64,000 nt of DNA from Trichomonas vaginalis G3 (Eukaryota; Parabasalia; Trichomonadida; Trichomonadidae): positions 13,112,082-13,176,081 of the forward strand of contig NC_067207.1 in assembly GCF_026262505.1 (NCBI RefSeq). The letters are read 5' to 3'. Within the stretch, counting starts at the first letter, position 1. Every line of letters starts with the position of its first letter. The notes under the pieces were generated by a model. It saw nothing but the letters and a program-made list of their open reading frames with translations. It ran no database searches and had not been told where the DNA came from. The position numbers were made by a program, and so were the translations under genes. This document shows positions 9,520 through 21,740 of the stretch, piece after piece.

Positions 9520-12500
9520 TCTTTGGTGTCGCTTTTGGTAACTTGCCCTCTGCTTCAAGTTGTGTTGCATCTTTGCCTCATGTTCACTAGTATGTTGTAA
9601 ATTTCCCATGTCCTTTTTGCCTTTGGGCTCTGGTCGCCCATCTCAGGTAACCTATATCCTAGAAAGAGTTTGTCATAGTTTGTATTTGAGTCTTCGCGTA
9701 TTGTTTGCATGACTCTTTCCTGAGTTTCCGGTTCAAGCTCTTCAAACAGTGCCTGTCCATATGGAATAAGCTCGTTTCCAAATATATGTTTTTGTAGCCA
9801 TTCTGGTTTTCTTTCCATGTTACCAACAATATCTTTTGTGAATGGGAAAGCTTTTACCCAATCTTTCAGTCTTGCGTCGTTTATTTCTGTAGTTGGTTTT
9901 ATTTGTCAAGGAACATGTTTTTCAAACTAACATTTCATTTGGTACTGTCCATTTGAGTTTTCTTAAATATTCATCCCTTCTCGGTTCATTGTCTGCAAAG
10001 TAAGTTTTTATGACATTTTGTAAACTTTCGTTTGCAAGGTCATGTACAATAGGTTCTCTTCCTTCTGTCTCCTAACTTTCTTTCTAAACTCTTCACCAAA
10101 TATACCATCTTTATGGTTCTGTGTAGTTCTTTGAGATAAATGTTCTAGAACGTCAGGTGTTATATTCCTTCAGCCATGTTCATTTCATACTGGTCCAAAA
10201 TATCTGCATCTTTCATATCTTTCAATGGCATTAAAGCCGCGCTTAAAATACCAGCTATATCTGGTTCACCATTGACTTCCATTGCGTCTACAACTTCTTG
10301 GAATTGTGGTTGTAAGTTTATGAACCACCTATCCGGGTTAGCTTTATGACCCCATCTCATTGTAGTTCCATAGTTCTGCAGAAACAAAAGTAGGTTGTTT
10401 CCATCTTGGTTAGGTTCTGAATGAACTTTAAACAAAGTTTCATTTCTATATTTTTGTTGAAATTTAACCTTTTATTTCACCGAGTTCATCCAAAGATTGA
10501 ACGTTAAATGCTCGTAAGTAAAAAGGGTTGTTGTATTTGTGTACATTTTCTTTCAGTACTTCCATTCTATGCTGAATATTTTCATCTGGTGTTGGAGTCT
10601 TTTGTATGTCGGCAAACGTTTTTCGATATTCTTCTACTATGTCAGCCGAATTTTTTAGACTCTTGGAAAGATTCCATATTCACCTCATACTCTTGTTGAG
10701 GTCAAGATTTTTCGGCTGTTCCAAATCTTCATCTAGTTCTGTGAAGTTAGTTTCCAAAGAGGGACTTGTTCGTTTTCCTTCAGGCTCTTCTAGCTGTTGT
10801 TGCTGAACTATTTCTTCCATGTCTGGTTGTATCTGAACTTCTTCCTGTGGAGTTTCTTGACCTCATCTGCTGGCATTTCATATATTCCGAGACCGTTTTT
10901 AAAAAGTTCCCTATCTAAGTCATCCGGACTCATAAACCTTTCTTCTTTCGTTCCGTCTCTATTTTTTACGCGTTTCATGAAGAGAGTTGAATTGTCATTT
11001 AGCTCTGACACCAAATATCTCGGAGTAAATTCGTTCATGTCATTTGGATGATATGCTATTAAATCATATCCCTTAGCGAGCTTGTATTTTCCAGGTTGAA
11101 ATTTATCCATTTGGTGCTGAGCCATAAAGCTAAATAGGTTCGGGTCAGTATTTCCTTCCTTGAACTTTCTAATAGCTTCTTTATATCTGTCACTAAAGTC
11201 AAGATATCTGGGTAACCATAGTCTTTCTTTAAGCATTTTTAAGAATTCTTGTTTCTTGTTCTCTACTTCTTTTATGTCTTGCTCTGTTTGTGGTTGTTGT
11301 TGTGCAGGGTTTTGAACTGTTGGTTGCTGTGCTGGTTGTGGTTGTTGTTGTGGAGGTGGTTGCTGTGCTGGGTTTTGAACTGTTGGTTGTTGTGTTGGTT
11401 TTGGTGCATGCCTGTGTCTGTGTCCAGTGACGATGTAAATGTTTTAGGTAGTCCTGGTGCAGGTGCTTCTCTTGGGAGGGTTGGTGTATATAGGTTCCAC
11501 TAGCTAGTATATAAGTTCCACCAGCTGTATATAAGTTCCACCAGCTGGCACATATGTTCCATCTGCAGCATAGTGTCCTACCTGACTTTTCGTTCTTAAG
11601 AAAGCATTTACTAGGTCTGTTTTGGTCTGTTGTAACTCTTTTCTTGACTTTCCACAACAGTTGCTCTAACGGCGTCATAGGCACTTTGAACTGCCTGTCT
11701 CGTTGCTGCATCTGTTATTTTCGTCATATTTTGTGCTACTTCTTTTAACTCTTGTCGAAACCTTCAGACTTCAGTTTCTTTCCAGATGAGAAGTCGTTCA
11801 CTTGTTTCACCTTACTATGAAGAGCTTCGAAGGCGTTCTTAAAGTCAGCATTTGTTAAACTTCATTTGAACTGTCTTCATCGCTGTATTTTTGTCCTTAT
11901 TGACCCTATAAGTTGGGCTGCTTTGCGTTGGCTTGGGCATCTAACAGTATTGTTAGCTTTTATATATTCTGCGCTTTTCATTGCCTTTTGCATGGCTGCG
12001 TCGTTATTTTTACTTTCTTGTGCTAAGTTTTCATACTGTACGGTTTGGTTTTGCAACTGTAAAAGTTTTCTGCTTTACATTTGCTTCAACTTCTTTTTTA
12101 ACTCATTGCTATCCATATATGTCTTCAGGGCTTTTGTTATCTCTTCATCTTTCAGTACTTTATATTGAGTAGTATGGTTTTTCAATACAACATCTTGTTC
12201 CATTTTTGCTACTTCTGCTGCTTTTTCTGACACTTTTTTTCGCATATTCCTCTGTACTTAGTTCTTTCAGTTGTTCTTCTTCTTCTTTTTCTCTAGTTTA
12301 ACTCATTGAGTTTCTTTGTGTGTCTGTCATATTCTAGTCTTTTCGTTTTCACTTATTTGCTTCTGTATGTCTATGTTTGACTTTTTGACATCTATATTTG
12401 ATTTTGAGTGAACTCAAATTCATTTGACTTGTGGGTATATAAGCTGTTTCGTCTGCAGCTCCACCATAGCCTGCCATTTTCGCTAAAAGCGTCTCTTAAA

Positions 12501-12681
12501 CCTCCACTCTGTGCACCAAAAACTCGGTTTAAAAGCATAGGATTGCTTGACATTTGTTGCAACATAGTGGGTCATTCATTATTTGTTGTTGCAACTGTTG
12601 TTGTGGTGTCAGTTTTACTAATTGGATGTTTCAATGCTCCCTTCTCTTACGTATATTCTTACGTAGCTTACGTGGCATTTT
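9520..12681 (-). pseudogene. Decayed structural-protein region of element A
   Basis: Three kilobases of minus-strand coding remnants. At the 5' end (12681) a basic MPRKLRKNIRKRR opening is followed by Gln-rich, then coiled-coil-like Lys/Glu segments, then Thr/Ser/Pro-rich low complexity and globular pieces such as FSFMAQHQMDKFQPGKYK. I read this as one or more large virion proteins (scaffold, core or minor capsid), similar in placement to the unknown gene at 56046-56943 of element B. It is heavily broken. No known domain was recognised, so function is inferred only from place and composition. Confidence 0.5.
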
Positions 12682-12779
12682 AAGTGAAGTTAAAAAGCGG
12701 TTTGACAGATGTTTATATGACACTTTTTGTTCAGCACAAAAAACTACTCGGTCAAAGTGTTTGTCAGTTTGGGTCTTGG

Positions 12780-12929
12780 CAACAAATTTCTTATGGCTAG
12801 AGGGCGCAACGCGCCTGGAAGCCACACACACCCTACGGTCCTCCTCTTTGGTCTTGGGCAAAATTTCTTATGGGCTAGAAGGGGCGCAGCCCCTGGAAGC
12901 CCCACTACCTTTTTTTTTTTTTTTTTTTT
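12780..12929. repeat. Right terminus of element A with two mini-hairpins and a T run
   Basis: Two diverged repeats of about 70 bp, each with AAATTTCTTATGG(G)CTAG, a hairpin (12803-12815 and 12880-12894) and TGGAAGCC. They are followed by a run of 20 T. In reverse complement this matches the left end of element C (61297-61440), including the adjoining A run, so it is taken as a terminal inverted repeat of the A/C family. Confidence 0.7.
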
Positions 12930-13282
12930 AATTCTAAGTAGATTTTGTAAAAAATCAAGAAAGAAAAATTTTAACGTGCTTTATTTTTTCTTTTTTATAA
13001 TAATACATATTATTATATAATTAACATATTCATAATGTTTCACCCTTTCAAAAATATAATCCTCCTCCTCTCAAATAAACGTACATACGGGTGGCCTCTT
13101 TTTTCAAAAAATTAAAATTTGAAATTTTGGGCTCAAGTATTAGAGATTTTTTCAACCTTCAACGATATATGTTGTCTATATCAGACCTCCTTTCTTTTTG
13201 ATACTTAACATTGTTCCTAAATCTTAGCCGTTAAGGCTGTTCTGAAAATATTTTTTTTTCGAAAAAATTCGAAAAAAATTCT
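12930..13282. other. Flanking non-coding sequence
   Basis: AT-rich with no gene. It contains the first copy of a 37-bp repeat at 13057-13093 (see that entry) and ends at the proposed left end of the hAT element G. Confidence 0.6.
13057..13093. repeat. 37-bp direct repeat, left copy
   Basis: Identical to 25318-25354 and in the same orientation: TAATCCTCCTCCTCTCAAAT followed by AAACGTACATACGGGTG. The right copy continues as CACCCTTA and touches ankyrin coding sequence. The repeat is probably the end of a hAT-type element family whose tip, read outward-in, is TAAGGGTG. Confidence 0.75.
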
Positions 13283-15522
13283 TAAGGGTTGACCGACCTA
13301 AATTGAGAGGACGTAATCCTCCCGATTTTTCATTTTCAGCCTTGGTAAAATACTCTCGAAAACTCAAAAAAATTGACTTGTGTCCATTTAAAAGTGTTCG
13401 TCAAGATGTGCTAAATTATTGATTTTCAGGATCGGAACTCATAATTTTTTACAATCATATTAAAATTATGCGAGAAAACAAGCAAATTTATACTTTATTT
13501 TAGTATCAAATACTACAAAGCCTAGATGCAATATGTTTTAGCACGTAAAATTCCAAAATTTATCGTAATTGAATAAAATTTACAATAAACATTAATCCAT
13601 TCTAGATTTTAGATGGTGTTAATGATTTCCATACGATTTATTTGCAGATAGTTCTATTATTAACTGCGATTACTATCTGCAAATAAATCCTATGGAAATC
13701 CCATGCGAATGTAATTTCTTGCATGCAAAATACCTATGCAATCTCTTTAAATGTAGTTGCTTCAAACTATTAAAATACCAAATTTATTTATTTTATTCCA
13801 AGAATGAAATACATTGACTAGATTTCTCGCAGTAAGCGTTATAAATATTGAGAAATATTGTGAAATAAATGTCTTGTTTACTAATTTGTTTGATTATTTT
13901 TAATATTTTTTTTCAATTATGTTGAAAAATCAAAAGAATTTTTATGATTTTTAATTTACTAGCAGTGTTAATGAAAATTTTAATCTCCTATTTTTATACA
14001 GAGAATGCTAATTGGATGATGAATCATTAAATATCTGAAATTCTCGCACATAAGCTTCGGTATTATAACTCAGTTGTTAGAATCAATGCTAGCAAATATT
14101 TAGACACCATCTAAACATGGTTCATTTCTGATGCATATTTTTTTTTTACTTTTTTCCAATTGAAATCGAATTTTACAAAACAGTTTTTTATGATAATTTC
14201 TACAAAAATAGAATTAATATTCATTTACTAAGATAAACAATGTCAAACTTTTAAAAATTAACAAAATCGTTCGTATCTTTTCAGGAAGGTATGTCGGCGA
14301 AAAAAATTTGTATACCAAATCAAATAACATCATATGAAGATACTATTAATTGTACGTATTCCGATTTTTGAGCAACTTTAGAAATCGATTTCAAGATTTT
14401 GGCAATTTGATCATTTATTAAATTACTATATATGTCGTAAAATGATATTCAATTTTCCAAAATTGTGTATAGTGCCAATAAATTTTACCGAAATAAATAT
14501 AATGGGAATGATATACATTTTATGGCAAAATATTCATATCTATAAAAAGGATTTATTCATCTTTAAACAACTATTTGAATATAATATCTGTATATTTAGA
14601 TATTGATCAGATTTCAACATCTGAATAATTCAACGTGAATTACTATTCTATTAAATCTGTTCCACATGGATTTATGGTCTTATGAATCAATATTTTGATT
14701 ATAAGATTAATACACAAAAACTTTGGGATATTATTCTCATTTTGCAAAACGCTTCAATCTGGAAGGGCACAATTATGGCATTCCAAACGGGAACCGCGGT
14801 TGGTTACCATGGATTTCCGTCACCGGTCACATTTTAAAGATTTTTAAAGCCTTATAAAAATATGCTTTGTAAATCATTTTTTGTAAATCGGCAAAAATTT
14901 GGTAATTTTCTTCAACTAATAAATCTGCGAATAGCATTTATAATACAAGAACAATCTTTTAAAATGCGTTTGATTCATTTTTGTATAATTTCATATAGGC
15001 ACATATATTCTTCCGGGACTTTCCGTGATTTTACCGTAAAATCATTAGTTTACACCAATTTTTCCGTATTTTGAATAGTTTACTGCACTTTTTCCGTAAA
15101 ATTGAGTTACGGGAATCCGCAAAATTTCCGGACCTCATTTTTCATAGAATATAATAATAATATTTGATAAAAAGATATATTATTTATATTTTTGATTTTT
15201 GAATTACGGAAAAAGTGAATTGATAACTTGATTTTTTTATATGGTTAATTTTTCAAATGATATTATGAAGATCTAAAATATTAAAAGTAAAAAATTGAAT
15301 TACGGAAAAAGTGAGGTCAAAGGTGAAATAAATTTGCAGAACAATTTTCATTGAAATAAGCTTTATTTTTCATTATTAATAACAATGCAAAAAAATATTT
15401 ATCACGGGTTCAAAATTTAAAATTAAATATTTTAATAATTTACATCTTATTCTTTATTTTATATTTAACCCGTGAAAATATCATTTAAAAATTGAATACA
15501 TTCAAAAAGCTTTATTTTTATT
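13283..15522. other. Left non-coding part of hAT element G
   Basis: No gene seen. It holds a near-perfect hairpin at 13625-13699 (27 of 28 paired) and, at 15060-15320, several inverted or direct copies of TTTTTCCGTAA/TTACGGAAAAA next to GACCTCA/GAGGTC, which could be transposase-binding subterminal repeats. Confidence 0.5.
13625..13699. repeat. Long hairpin, 28-bp stem
   Basis: Left arm 13625-13652 and right arm 13672-13699 pair at 27 of 28 positions with a 19-base loop. It lies inside the left arm of element G, far from any gene. Confidence 0.8.
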
Positions 15523-15632
15523 ATGACTGCATGGGATCCTCATGTATATGATGAGTGGATTCCATTTAAGAAGACGAAATATCCACCAACTCCTGAAACA
15601 TTGGAAACAAAGTGTGGAAAAAATGTTTCACT

Positions 15633-17657
15633 ATGATCGGCTATTATGAGAATGAGCCTAATCAATCAGACAAAGGAAGGCTCTTTACATACTGTGCCGA
15701 ATGTAGTGAAACATTAGTTCAAGGGCAGTTCGTGCGATGCATTAAAAAAAGCAGGAAAAATGATTTTAAAGATCATAAGTGCAAATTTTTACTCCCAATG
15801 CCCAACTACGTTCCTGCTGAGCACCAAGTTGAGAATACTCAGCAAGCAGTTGGCTCTGGTAATGATCCTTCGTTAGAAGAGATCATTGCCAGGCTTATTG
15901 CGAGCCTAGATATAAGCCTTTATGCCACAATGAAGCCAGCATTTAAAAGCTTCCTAGAGAGCTTCGCCAAATGGCTTAAAAATAAAGTCAATCGCGAACA
16001 GGGCATCAACTTTACAATCCCAGACATTGAGTTCACACGGCGCGGTGTCAGAGAGGCATTGATTACTTTAGGCAAAACAGACTCCTCTCGGGGCCTAAAG
16101 TTCTGCGAGGAATTCCGCATCTTCTCAATTTCCCTGGACTGCGGAACACACGGCAGCCGTCATGGTCTATTCTCTTGTGTGTGCAATCCAGGCAAAACAG
16201 ATCGCCACCAATTCTTCGACACAACAATTTCGACTAATTGGACATACGAGGACTACCATACGTGGTTTGATTCTCTTAAGGTTAATAAAAACCACGTAGC
16301 TGGAGTAGTCGGAGATGGTTTGCCAGCCCAGGTTAAAGGACTCTGCCACTGGAGGCCAGAAGGAGCCCTTTTCCCTGGCTTACAAACCGTGTACATTCGT
16401 TGCCTTAACCACGTCTTGAACAATGCTATTGTCCACGCACGTAAGCAATGTCCATTGTTGAATGAACTGATGAATAGAGTTCACCAGATTATCATTATCT
16501 TTAAGAATCACGATATGAGAGCGAGATACAAGATCAGGGTTCCATCAATCCCGGAAACTCGCTGGCTCTACATATATGATACTCTGTTTTTCATCTTTGA
16601 TAATCTGGAAACAATTAATACTGCTTTAAGAAGTGGAGATCTTCCACTATCCCTTTCCAGAGCTACACGTGAACAGTTACAATGGACACGTGATGGAATT
16701 CCTCCACTCTTTAAAGATGCTTTAATGATATTCAAGCCATTAAAGCAACTTCAATTATGGCTGGAATCCAACAAGTCCATGGGTGCTTATGCATTCCTGA
16801 TGATACAACAGTGCCAAGGGATGTTGGATGAAATGGCAGGAAGATTAACGCCAGATGGTGAAGAGATTCTCCGATCAATCACTACAATATTCAAAAATGA
16901 TATGAAAGAATATGGTAGAATTGATTTGCTTCGGTTTGCTTTCGGCTTTACACCGTTAGCAAGGAAGATCATCAGAGACAAGAAGGGTTTTGGAGGAAAG
17001 ACAAGCTATCCACCTATAATGCAGTTGAAAGATGTGCAAGTCCCAACGATTCCTTCCCTGAGGATCATCAATCGCGAGATCACATTTGAGAAACTCGGCG
17101 AAATCCTTGAAGAAGAACGAACAGAACGTGTTGACGAGGTAGCCGAGCATGATGAAGAGATCCAGCAAGCAGAAGAGGAACAAATGCTTAACGACGATCA
17201 TGCAGCCGAAACAAATGCCGATGGTTCGAGGAATTCCTTGGTCTGGGATGTTGTAGATGAAGAGATAAAAGATCTATACACATTCATGATAACAATCCTC
17301 AGACAAAGAGCAATTGCCGAATCAACAGTTGATCCAACGATCAATAAAGACGATAGAGCCAAGGAATTGAGTGATGCTTACGATTTCTTCATAGAGCAAG
17401 ATGATTCCCATCTTATAAATGGTCATCATCTTGCTCAAAATGATGGCAAGTTTTGGTACATGAATGGCATAAAGCAACTAAAAGCAATAAGACCAATTGG
17501 AAAAAGGATGATGTCACTTTCGTGCAGTGAAGCAGATGTAGAACGTGTAATATCTGAATTGCGAAAGACAAGAAATTCAATGAACGAATCATGCAAAGAA
17601 GAATATGTAGCATGCCGCTTCTTCATCAAGTTGAATGATGATCAATTTGATATTTGA
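15633..17657 (+). CDS. hAT-family transposase, probable N-terminal frameshift
   Basis: A hAT superfamily transposase of about 674 residues from the ATG at 15633. Seen: a BED-like zinc module near the N terminus (CAEC, then HKC), an N-terminal DNA-binding region, the hAT core with GDGLPAQVKG, the CLNH motif (RCLNHVLNN), the RWLYIYDT segment, an acidic insert, and the C-terminal dimerisation region (MMSLSCSEADVERVISELR, then a conserved RxxxNS and FFIKLN). A 37-codon open frame starting at 15523 (MTAWDPHVYDEW) ends at 15636 in another frame and looks like the true N terminus, displaced by a one-base slip in an A run near 15618. So the gene is nearly whole with one break. It would cut and paste elements ending in TAAGGG- or TAGGG-type TIRs. 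Confidence 0.85.
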   Translation: MIGYYENEPNQSDKGRLFTYCAECSETLVQGQFVRCIKKSRKNDFKDHKCKFLLPMPNYVPAEHQVENTQQAVGSGNDPSLEEIIARLIASLDISLYATMKPAFKSFLESFAKWLKNKVNREQGINFTIPDIEFTRRGVREALITLGKTDSSRGLKFCEEFRIFSISLDCGTHGSRHGLFSCVCNPGKTDRHQFFDTTISTNWTYEDYHTWFDSLKVNKNHVAGVVGDGLPAQVKGLCHWRPEGALFPGLQTVYIRCLNHVLNNAIVHARKQCPLLNELMNRVHQIIIIFKNHDMRARYKIRVPSIPETRWLYIYDTLFFIFDNLETINTALRSGDLPLSLSRATREQLQWTRDGIPPLFKDALMIFKPLKQLQLWLESNKSMGAYAFLMIQQCQGMLDEMAGRLTPDGEEILRSITTIFKNDMKEYGRIDLLRFAFGFTPLARKIIRDKKGFGGKTSYPPIMQLKDVQVPTIPSLRIINREITFEKLGEILEEERTERVDEVAEHDEEIQQAEEEQMLNDDHAAETNADGSRNSLVWDVVDEEIKDLYTFMITILRQRAIAESTVDPTINKDDRAKELSDAYDFFIEQDDSHLINGHHLAQNDGKFWYMNGIKQLKAIRPIGKRMMSLSCSEADVERVISELRKTRNSMNESCKEEYVACRFFIKLNDDQFDI

Positions 17658-18916
17658 TTTTTTTTTTAATAAAATTTATTAAATAATTTGTTTTAAAAAG
17701 TATTATTTTTATTCGTAAAGATATTAGACAGAAGGTGGCCAGCCTAATGTCTATCAATCTTTAATATTAGTAGTAATTTCCCGCATTTCTGAATGATGAT
17801 TGATTAGCTTTGTTGTTATTGATGTAAAACTGGATAAGTATTAAATAATTATATTAATCTTGGCCAGGGGACTGCTGATGGCCAGTCAGCAGCGGCCACT
17901 ATGAATCATTATAATTATTTAATACCTAAATTGAGGTAAAAAGCAATAAGACTTGCCGAGCCTCATGCCCCTACCTCATATAAATAGAATCACACTTTAG
18001 TGAATCAACATCTATAAGAATGAAGTGTTTTGAAGCTGAAATAATATTGAATAGAAATTAATTTTTTCTGAAATTTTGAATGAAATTATGGGAAATAAAA
18101 AAATTACTAAATATTGTATTCATACAAATATATTATTTTAAAGGAAAAATAGATGCTGATAGAAACAATGAAAATTTTTGAAAACTTTACAATTAATTTA
18201 TGTTCGTTAACCACAGAGCTTGCAATCCAAAGCTCACGTTAGACAACAAGAGTCATGAAGTCTCATACTAAGGGATATCCAACATATATTTTAATAATCT
18301 AATGTTTGTGACAAATATTCAACATAAAATTAAGTTTTCGTTTCGTTACAAGGCATTCATACTTTGGAGTTATCATATTTAATGTACAGAAAAGTTAATA
18401 TTAAACAATACATGCTAAAGAATTAATAAATAAGATAATAAAATAAATTTATACGTAATTACTTTCATTTAATATGCTTTATGCTGTATAATATTGATTA
18501 AGAGGCATTAAAAGGTTCCATAGTCTGCTTTTATAGGCAAGATTTTTGATAAAAATTTTAAATTTTGAAAAATGATGAGAAAAGGAAAAAAAGGTAAATG
18601 AGAGCAAGAGGAGGGAAAAAAAGAAAAAGAAAAGAAAGGGAAGGGAAAAATAAAAGAAAGAAGGACATATAAAAATTTAGATGCGCATTCTTAATGCCGA
18701 GGCGGCTTGCCGCCGAGGCGCGATTTTTTTAGGCCTCTACGGTAACCCGGCAATGTTTTTTTAAATCTTGTACAGCCCTAGGCACAATAATATATTTAGC
18801 AATAATTAATTCTTTTTGCCGTTTGTAATCCTGTCAACATTCCAAAATGGAGGAGTTTTTTAAAAAGAAAGAAAATTTTTATAGAAAAAAATCAACAAAA
18901 AATTTATTTTCATATT
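17658..18916. other. Non-coding interval between the hAT transposase and element D
   Basis: No gene. It contains a 15-bp-stem hairpin (17839-17924), a polypurine stretch (18570-18665) and a GC-rich hairpin GGCGGCTTGCCGCC at 18701-18714. A polypurine tract followed by a GC-rich hairpin recurs at 24400-24555 inside element D. Confidence 0.6.
17839..17924. repeat. Compound hairpin
   Basis: Perfect 15-bp outer stem (TATTAAATAATTATA at 17839-17853 with its complement at 17910-17924) enclosing a second perfect 7-bp stem (CTGCTGA 17872-17878 with TCAGCAG 17886-17892) and GGCC repeats. It is downstream of the transposase stop by about 180 bp; it may be an end structure or a small MITE. Confidence 0.75.
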
Positions 18917-19880
18917 TAGGGATGCGTTAAACACGCCATTTGACCGGGCGTACATTTTTTTTGTTCGCCCAAAAATTTCGCCATTTGAGAAATTCAAAAA
19001 TTAAAAATAAAATTTTAATCTTGATTTTTTTATTTTCGTGATTTTTTTGAGATATAAAAATTGCTCACATTTGCTCACATTTTGGCACTTTTTTTGTACG
19101 TTTGTCAAAAAATTGTGAGGAAGATCTCACAAAAATAGTCAAAATGTGAGCAAATTTTGAGAAGTGCTCACATTTTGACATACGATTATTTTCATACGTT
19201 TTTTTGATGAATTCTAATAAAACTTCATTACCACTTTCAGAACGAAGCGTAACTTTTCAGCACGTAACGCTCTATCATGTGTAGTGACATATTATTCAAA
19301 AAAACTCAGATTGCTTATCTTATAATAACAATTTCATTAGAAAAAATGCACGATTTCACGCTAAAACTTTGAAGCAATTCTTAAATTCGGATAAAAAATC
19401 GATATGTATTACACTTTAAACTTCAAAAAATGGTTCAAAATTTAGACTTAGTTTATCTTAACAATATAGCAGATTTTAAGCCGAACAAGTAGGAGTAATA
19501 GAAATAGCTCTTGAAAATAATTACAATTAGTAATATGTAAGTCAAAGTTCGAGTATTCTAATAAATAAACGTTCCGGATTTTCTTTACTACAAGAATCAA
19601 TACTTAATATATAGAAGCAACAGTAAAAACTTATTAGAGATTCAAAAAGAAAGTTGACTAAAGAGAATCTTTTTATATAAGTAATTTTATTTTTTTGAAA
19701 TACGAGATCGAATAAACATATATTTTATTTTATTACTATAATAATACGTTTTTACATAGTAAGAAAGTTTAGAGACTGAAATGAAATTAAAAATTGAGAA
19801 AAAAATAAAGCTTTTCTATAAAAATTCATATTAATATATAGTATAATGATATTACAATTTATTGATAGTTGTGTTAGAAA

Positions 19881-21462
19881 AAAGGTACATTCACTATTTT
19901 TGACAAAATTTTAAATTTTCATGGGGTTGTAAATCTTATAATAACTAGATGAATAAGGAATAAATCCCAGTATGATGTGCATCATTATATTAAACACTAT
20001 ATGTAAGGCTAATGATTCTATTAACACTTATGAAGATCTATAGTATTTGAGCAGATAAATTTGATAATTTCCAAAACTCTTATATTTCAAAATTAAAGTG
20101 TGCGAATGCATTTAAATGAGAGCAAAAAGAGATTGATGCTGTTAAAACTAGGTGTTAATTTGCAATTATTTCGCATCACAAGAACTACCCAGTAAATTCG
20201 GCTATCTTTCTTTGCAATTATTCTCCATTATACATATAATATAATGGTTAGGGTTTGAAGAAAAGTTACTAGAGAATTATTGACTTTTGAAATAATGCAG
20301 AATTTTACTTGAAGAAATCATTAATTTATGAGTTCCAAATTGCTAAGCATGACGAAGGATCATTAAATTTGCTACAATTAAATACACTTATTGCAGAATT
20401 AAGATTTTTGAAATTAAAAGTTTGAAATATTGCCTTTTTGAATAAAAATTTAAATTTTATTATATAATCATGATAATATCTTATAGAAATTAAAAGAAAA
20501 TATTTTAAACCATTCAAATATTTTGAATGTCTTATCAATTTAAAATATTAAAAGATAGCTTGATTTTATCATCATTAGTTGTTATCAAAGTTTTCTTCTT
20601 TTAATGAACAACAGTAAATGATTTGTTAATTACTTGTCTTCCTTTTTCGCAGCAAAATCGAAAGTTATGATGATAATCTTGCTCTCAATTTTGAAACTCT
20701 CTGATTTACAAGTAAGCATTCCTTTGGAAAAGCAGTCCTATTCTGTTTTCAAGATATTTTAAAGCCTCAATTTCATACAATGCGCAGATCTATTCGAAAT
20801 TGCAAGAACTCTCAAGAAAAATGCAGCAGCAAAGAAGATTCCATAGTTTCTAGCATCAAAAATTTACAACCTTAATACAACAGTTAAAGAGAAGCTCGAA
20901 AAGAAAATATTTAACCATAAAGCTGGAAACCATTCGATATCTACTATTGGATCTAATAAAAAGTTAATTATAACATATTTAACATGCTATTTGTTGACTT
21001 TGTTCCATTATATTACCATATATATCTTTTTGAAATCTAAAATATTTTTACAATTTTAACCATGTGTTGTTGAAACCATATATCAATCTTAGCTAAAGTA
21101 TAGTTTATGAGTCTGTCACCATCTAACGTATGAATTTTCAAAAATGTCAAATATGTTCATTTTTCTGTAGATTCAGCCATAATTTCACGTTGTTATACTA
21201 TTCAACTATTATTTAATATTTTTATCGATTTAAATATATGATGAGATGCTTAGTTCTCCTGGAAATCGATTTTTAATCGCAATTTTAACTTTCCAAAAAA
21301 AATTCAAAAATAAAAATCCCTCTCAATTTTCTAAGTTTTATAACTCGCCAAATCTCTAGCCAATTTTTTTGGCCCGTATAAATATTGTTTGGCACTATAT
21401 AGGGATGCTATTTATCATATTTTCATCCCATTTTACTGTTATCGCCTAGTGAATGTACCTTT
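19881..21462. mobile_element. Element F: short-TIR element inside E
   Basis: A 16-bp terminal inverted repeat, AAAGGTACATTCACTA at 19881-19896 and its complement at 21447-21462, flanked by an exact 8-bp duplication GTTAGAAA (19873-19880 and 21463-21470). The body of about 1.58 kb is AT-rich with no open frame that looks like a protein. Non-autonomous; family uncertain (8-bp duplication would allow hAT or P-like). Confidence 0.75.
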
Positions 21463-21544
21463 GTTAGAAAAAATATACAACTAAAATGTCAGTTTTAAAA
21501 AATTTAAAAATTATATTAAAACAATAGTCATTGAGGATGGTTAA

Positions 21545-21740
21545 TTGCAAAAACTCAAGAAACTATCATTATCTCTCTTTGCTTAACACATCTACAACTG
21601 GAAACATCATTCCAAATGAAGTTCCTCAGTCTCGTCAAAATTTCTCTCTCATCTACAACAAGCTTAACTCAAAACTCAAGAAACTATCATTATCTCTCTT
21701 TGCTTAACACATCTACAACTGGAAACATCATTCCAAATGT
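21545..21740. repeat. Local direct duplication of about 70 bp in the loop of E
   Basis: A block beginning ACTCAAGAAACTATCATTAT and ending ATCATTCCAAATG occurs twice about 122 bp apart (near 21550-21619 and 21672-21740). Between them lies unrelated sequence. A small open frame across it is a by-product. Confidence 0.7.

Larger units (their letters stand above)
1..12929. mobile_element. Element A: Polinton/Maverick-like element, right-hand part, broken
   Basis: A capsid-bearing element that enters from the left edge of the window and ends at about 12929 in a 20-base T run. Parts seen: KilA-N/T5orf172 protein, FtsK/A32-type packaging ATPase, SF3 helicase, penton-like protein, major capsid protein and a long structural region, mostly on the minus strand. 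No PolB or integrase lies in the visible part. The right terminus carries hairpin motifs also found, inverted, at the left end of element C near 61297, so A and C probably belong to one family. It is broken, with roughly ten to twenty breaks concentrated in the structural genes; the replication and packaging genes look whole. Age cannot be read because only one end is in view. A related Polinton-like virus is the main alternative to a true Polinton. Confidence 0.85.

Noticed and set aside
12408-13020. Plus-strand open frames near the right end of A
   Set aside because: Antisense shadows of the minus-strand structural region and of the terminal repeat and T run.
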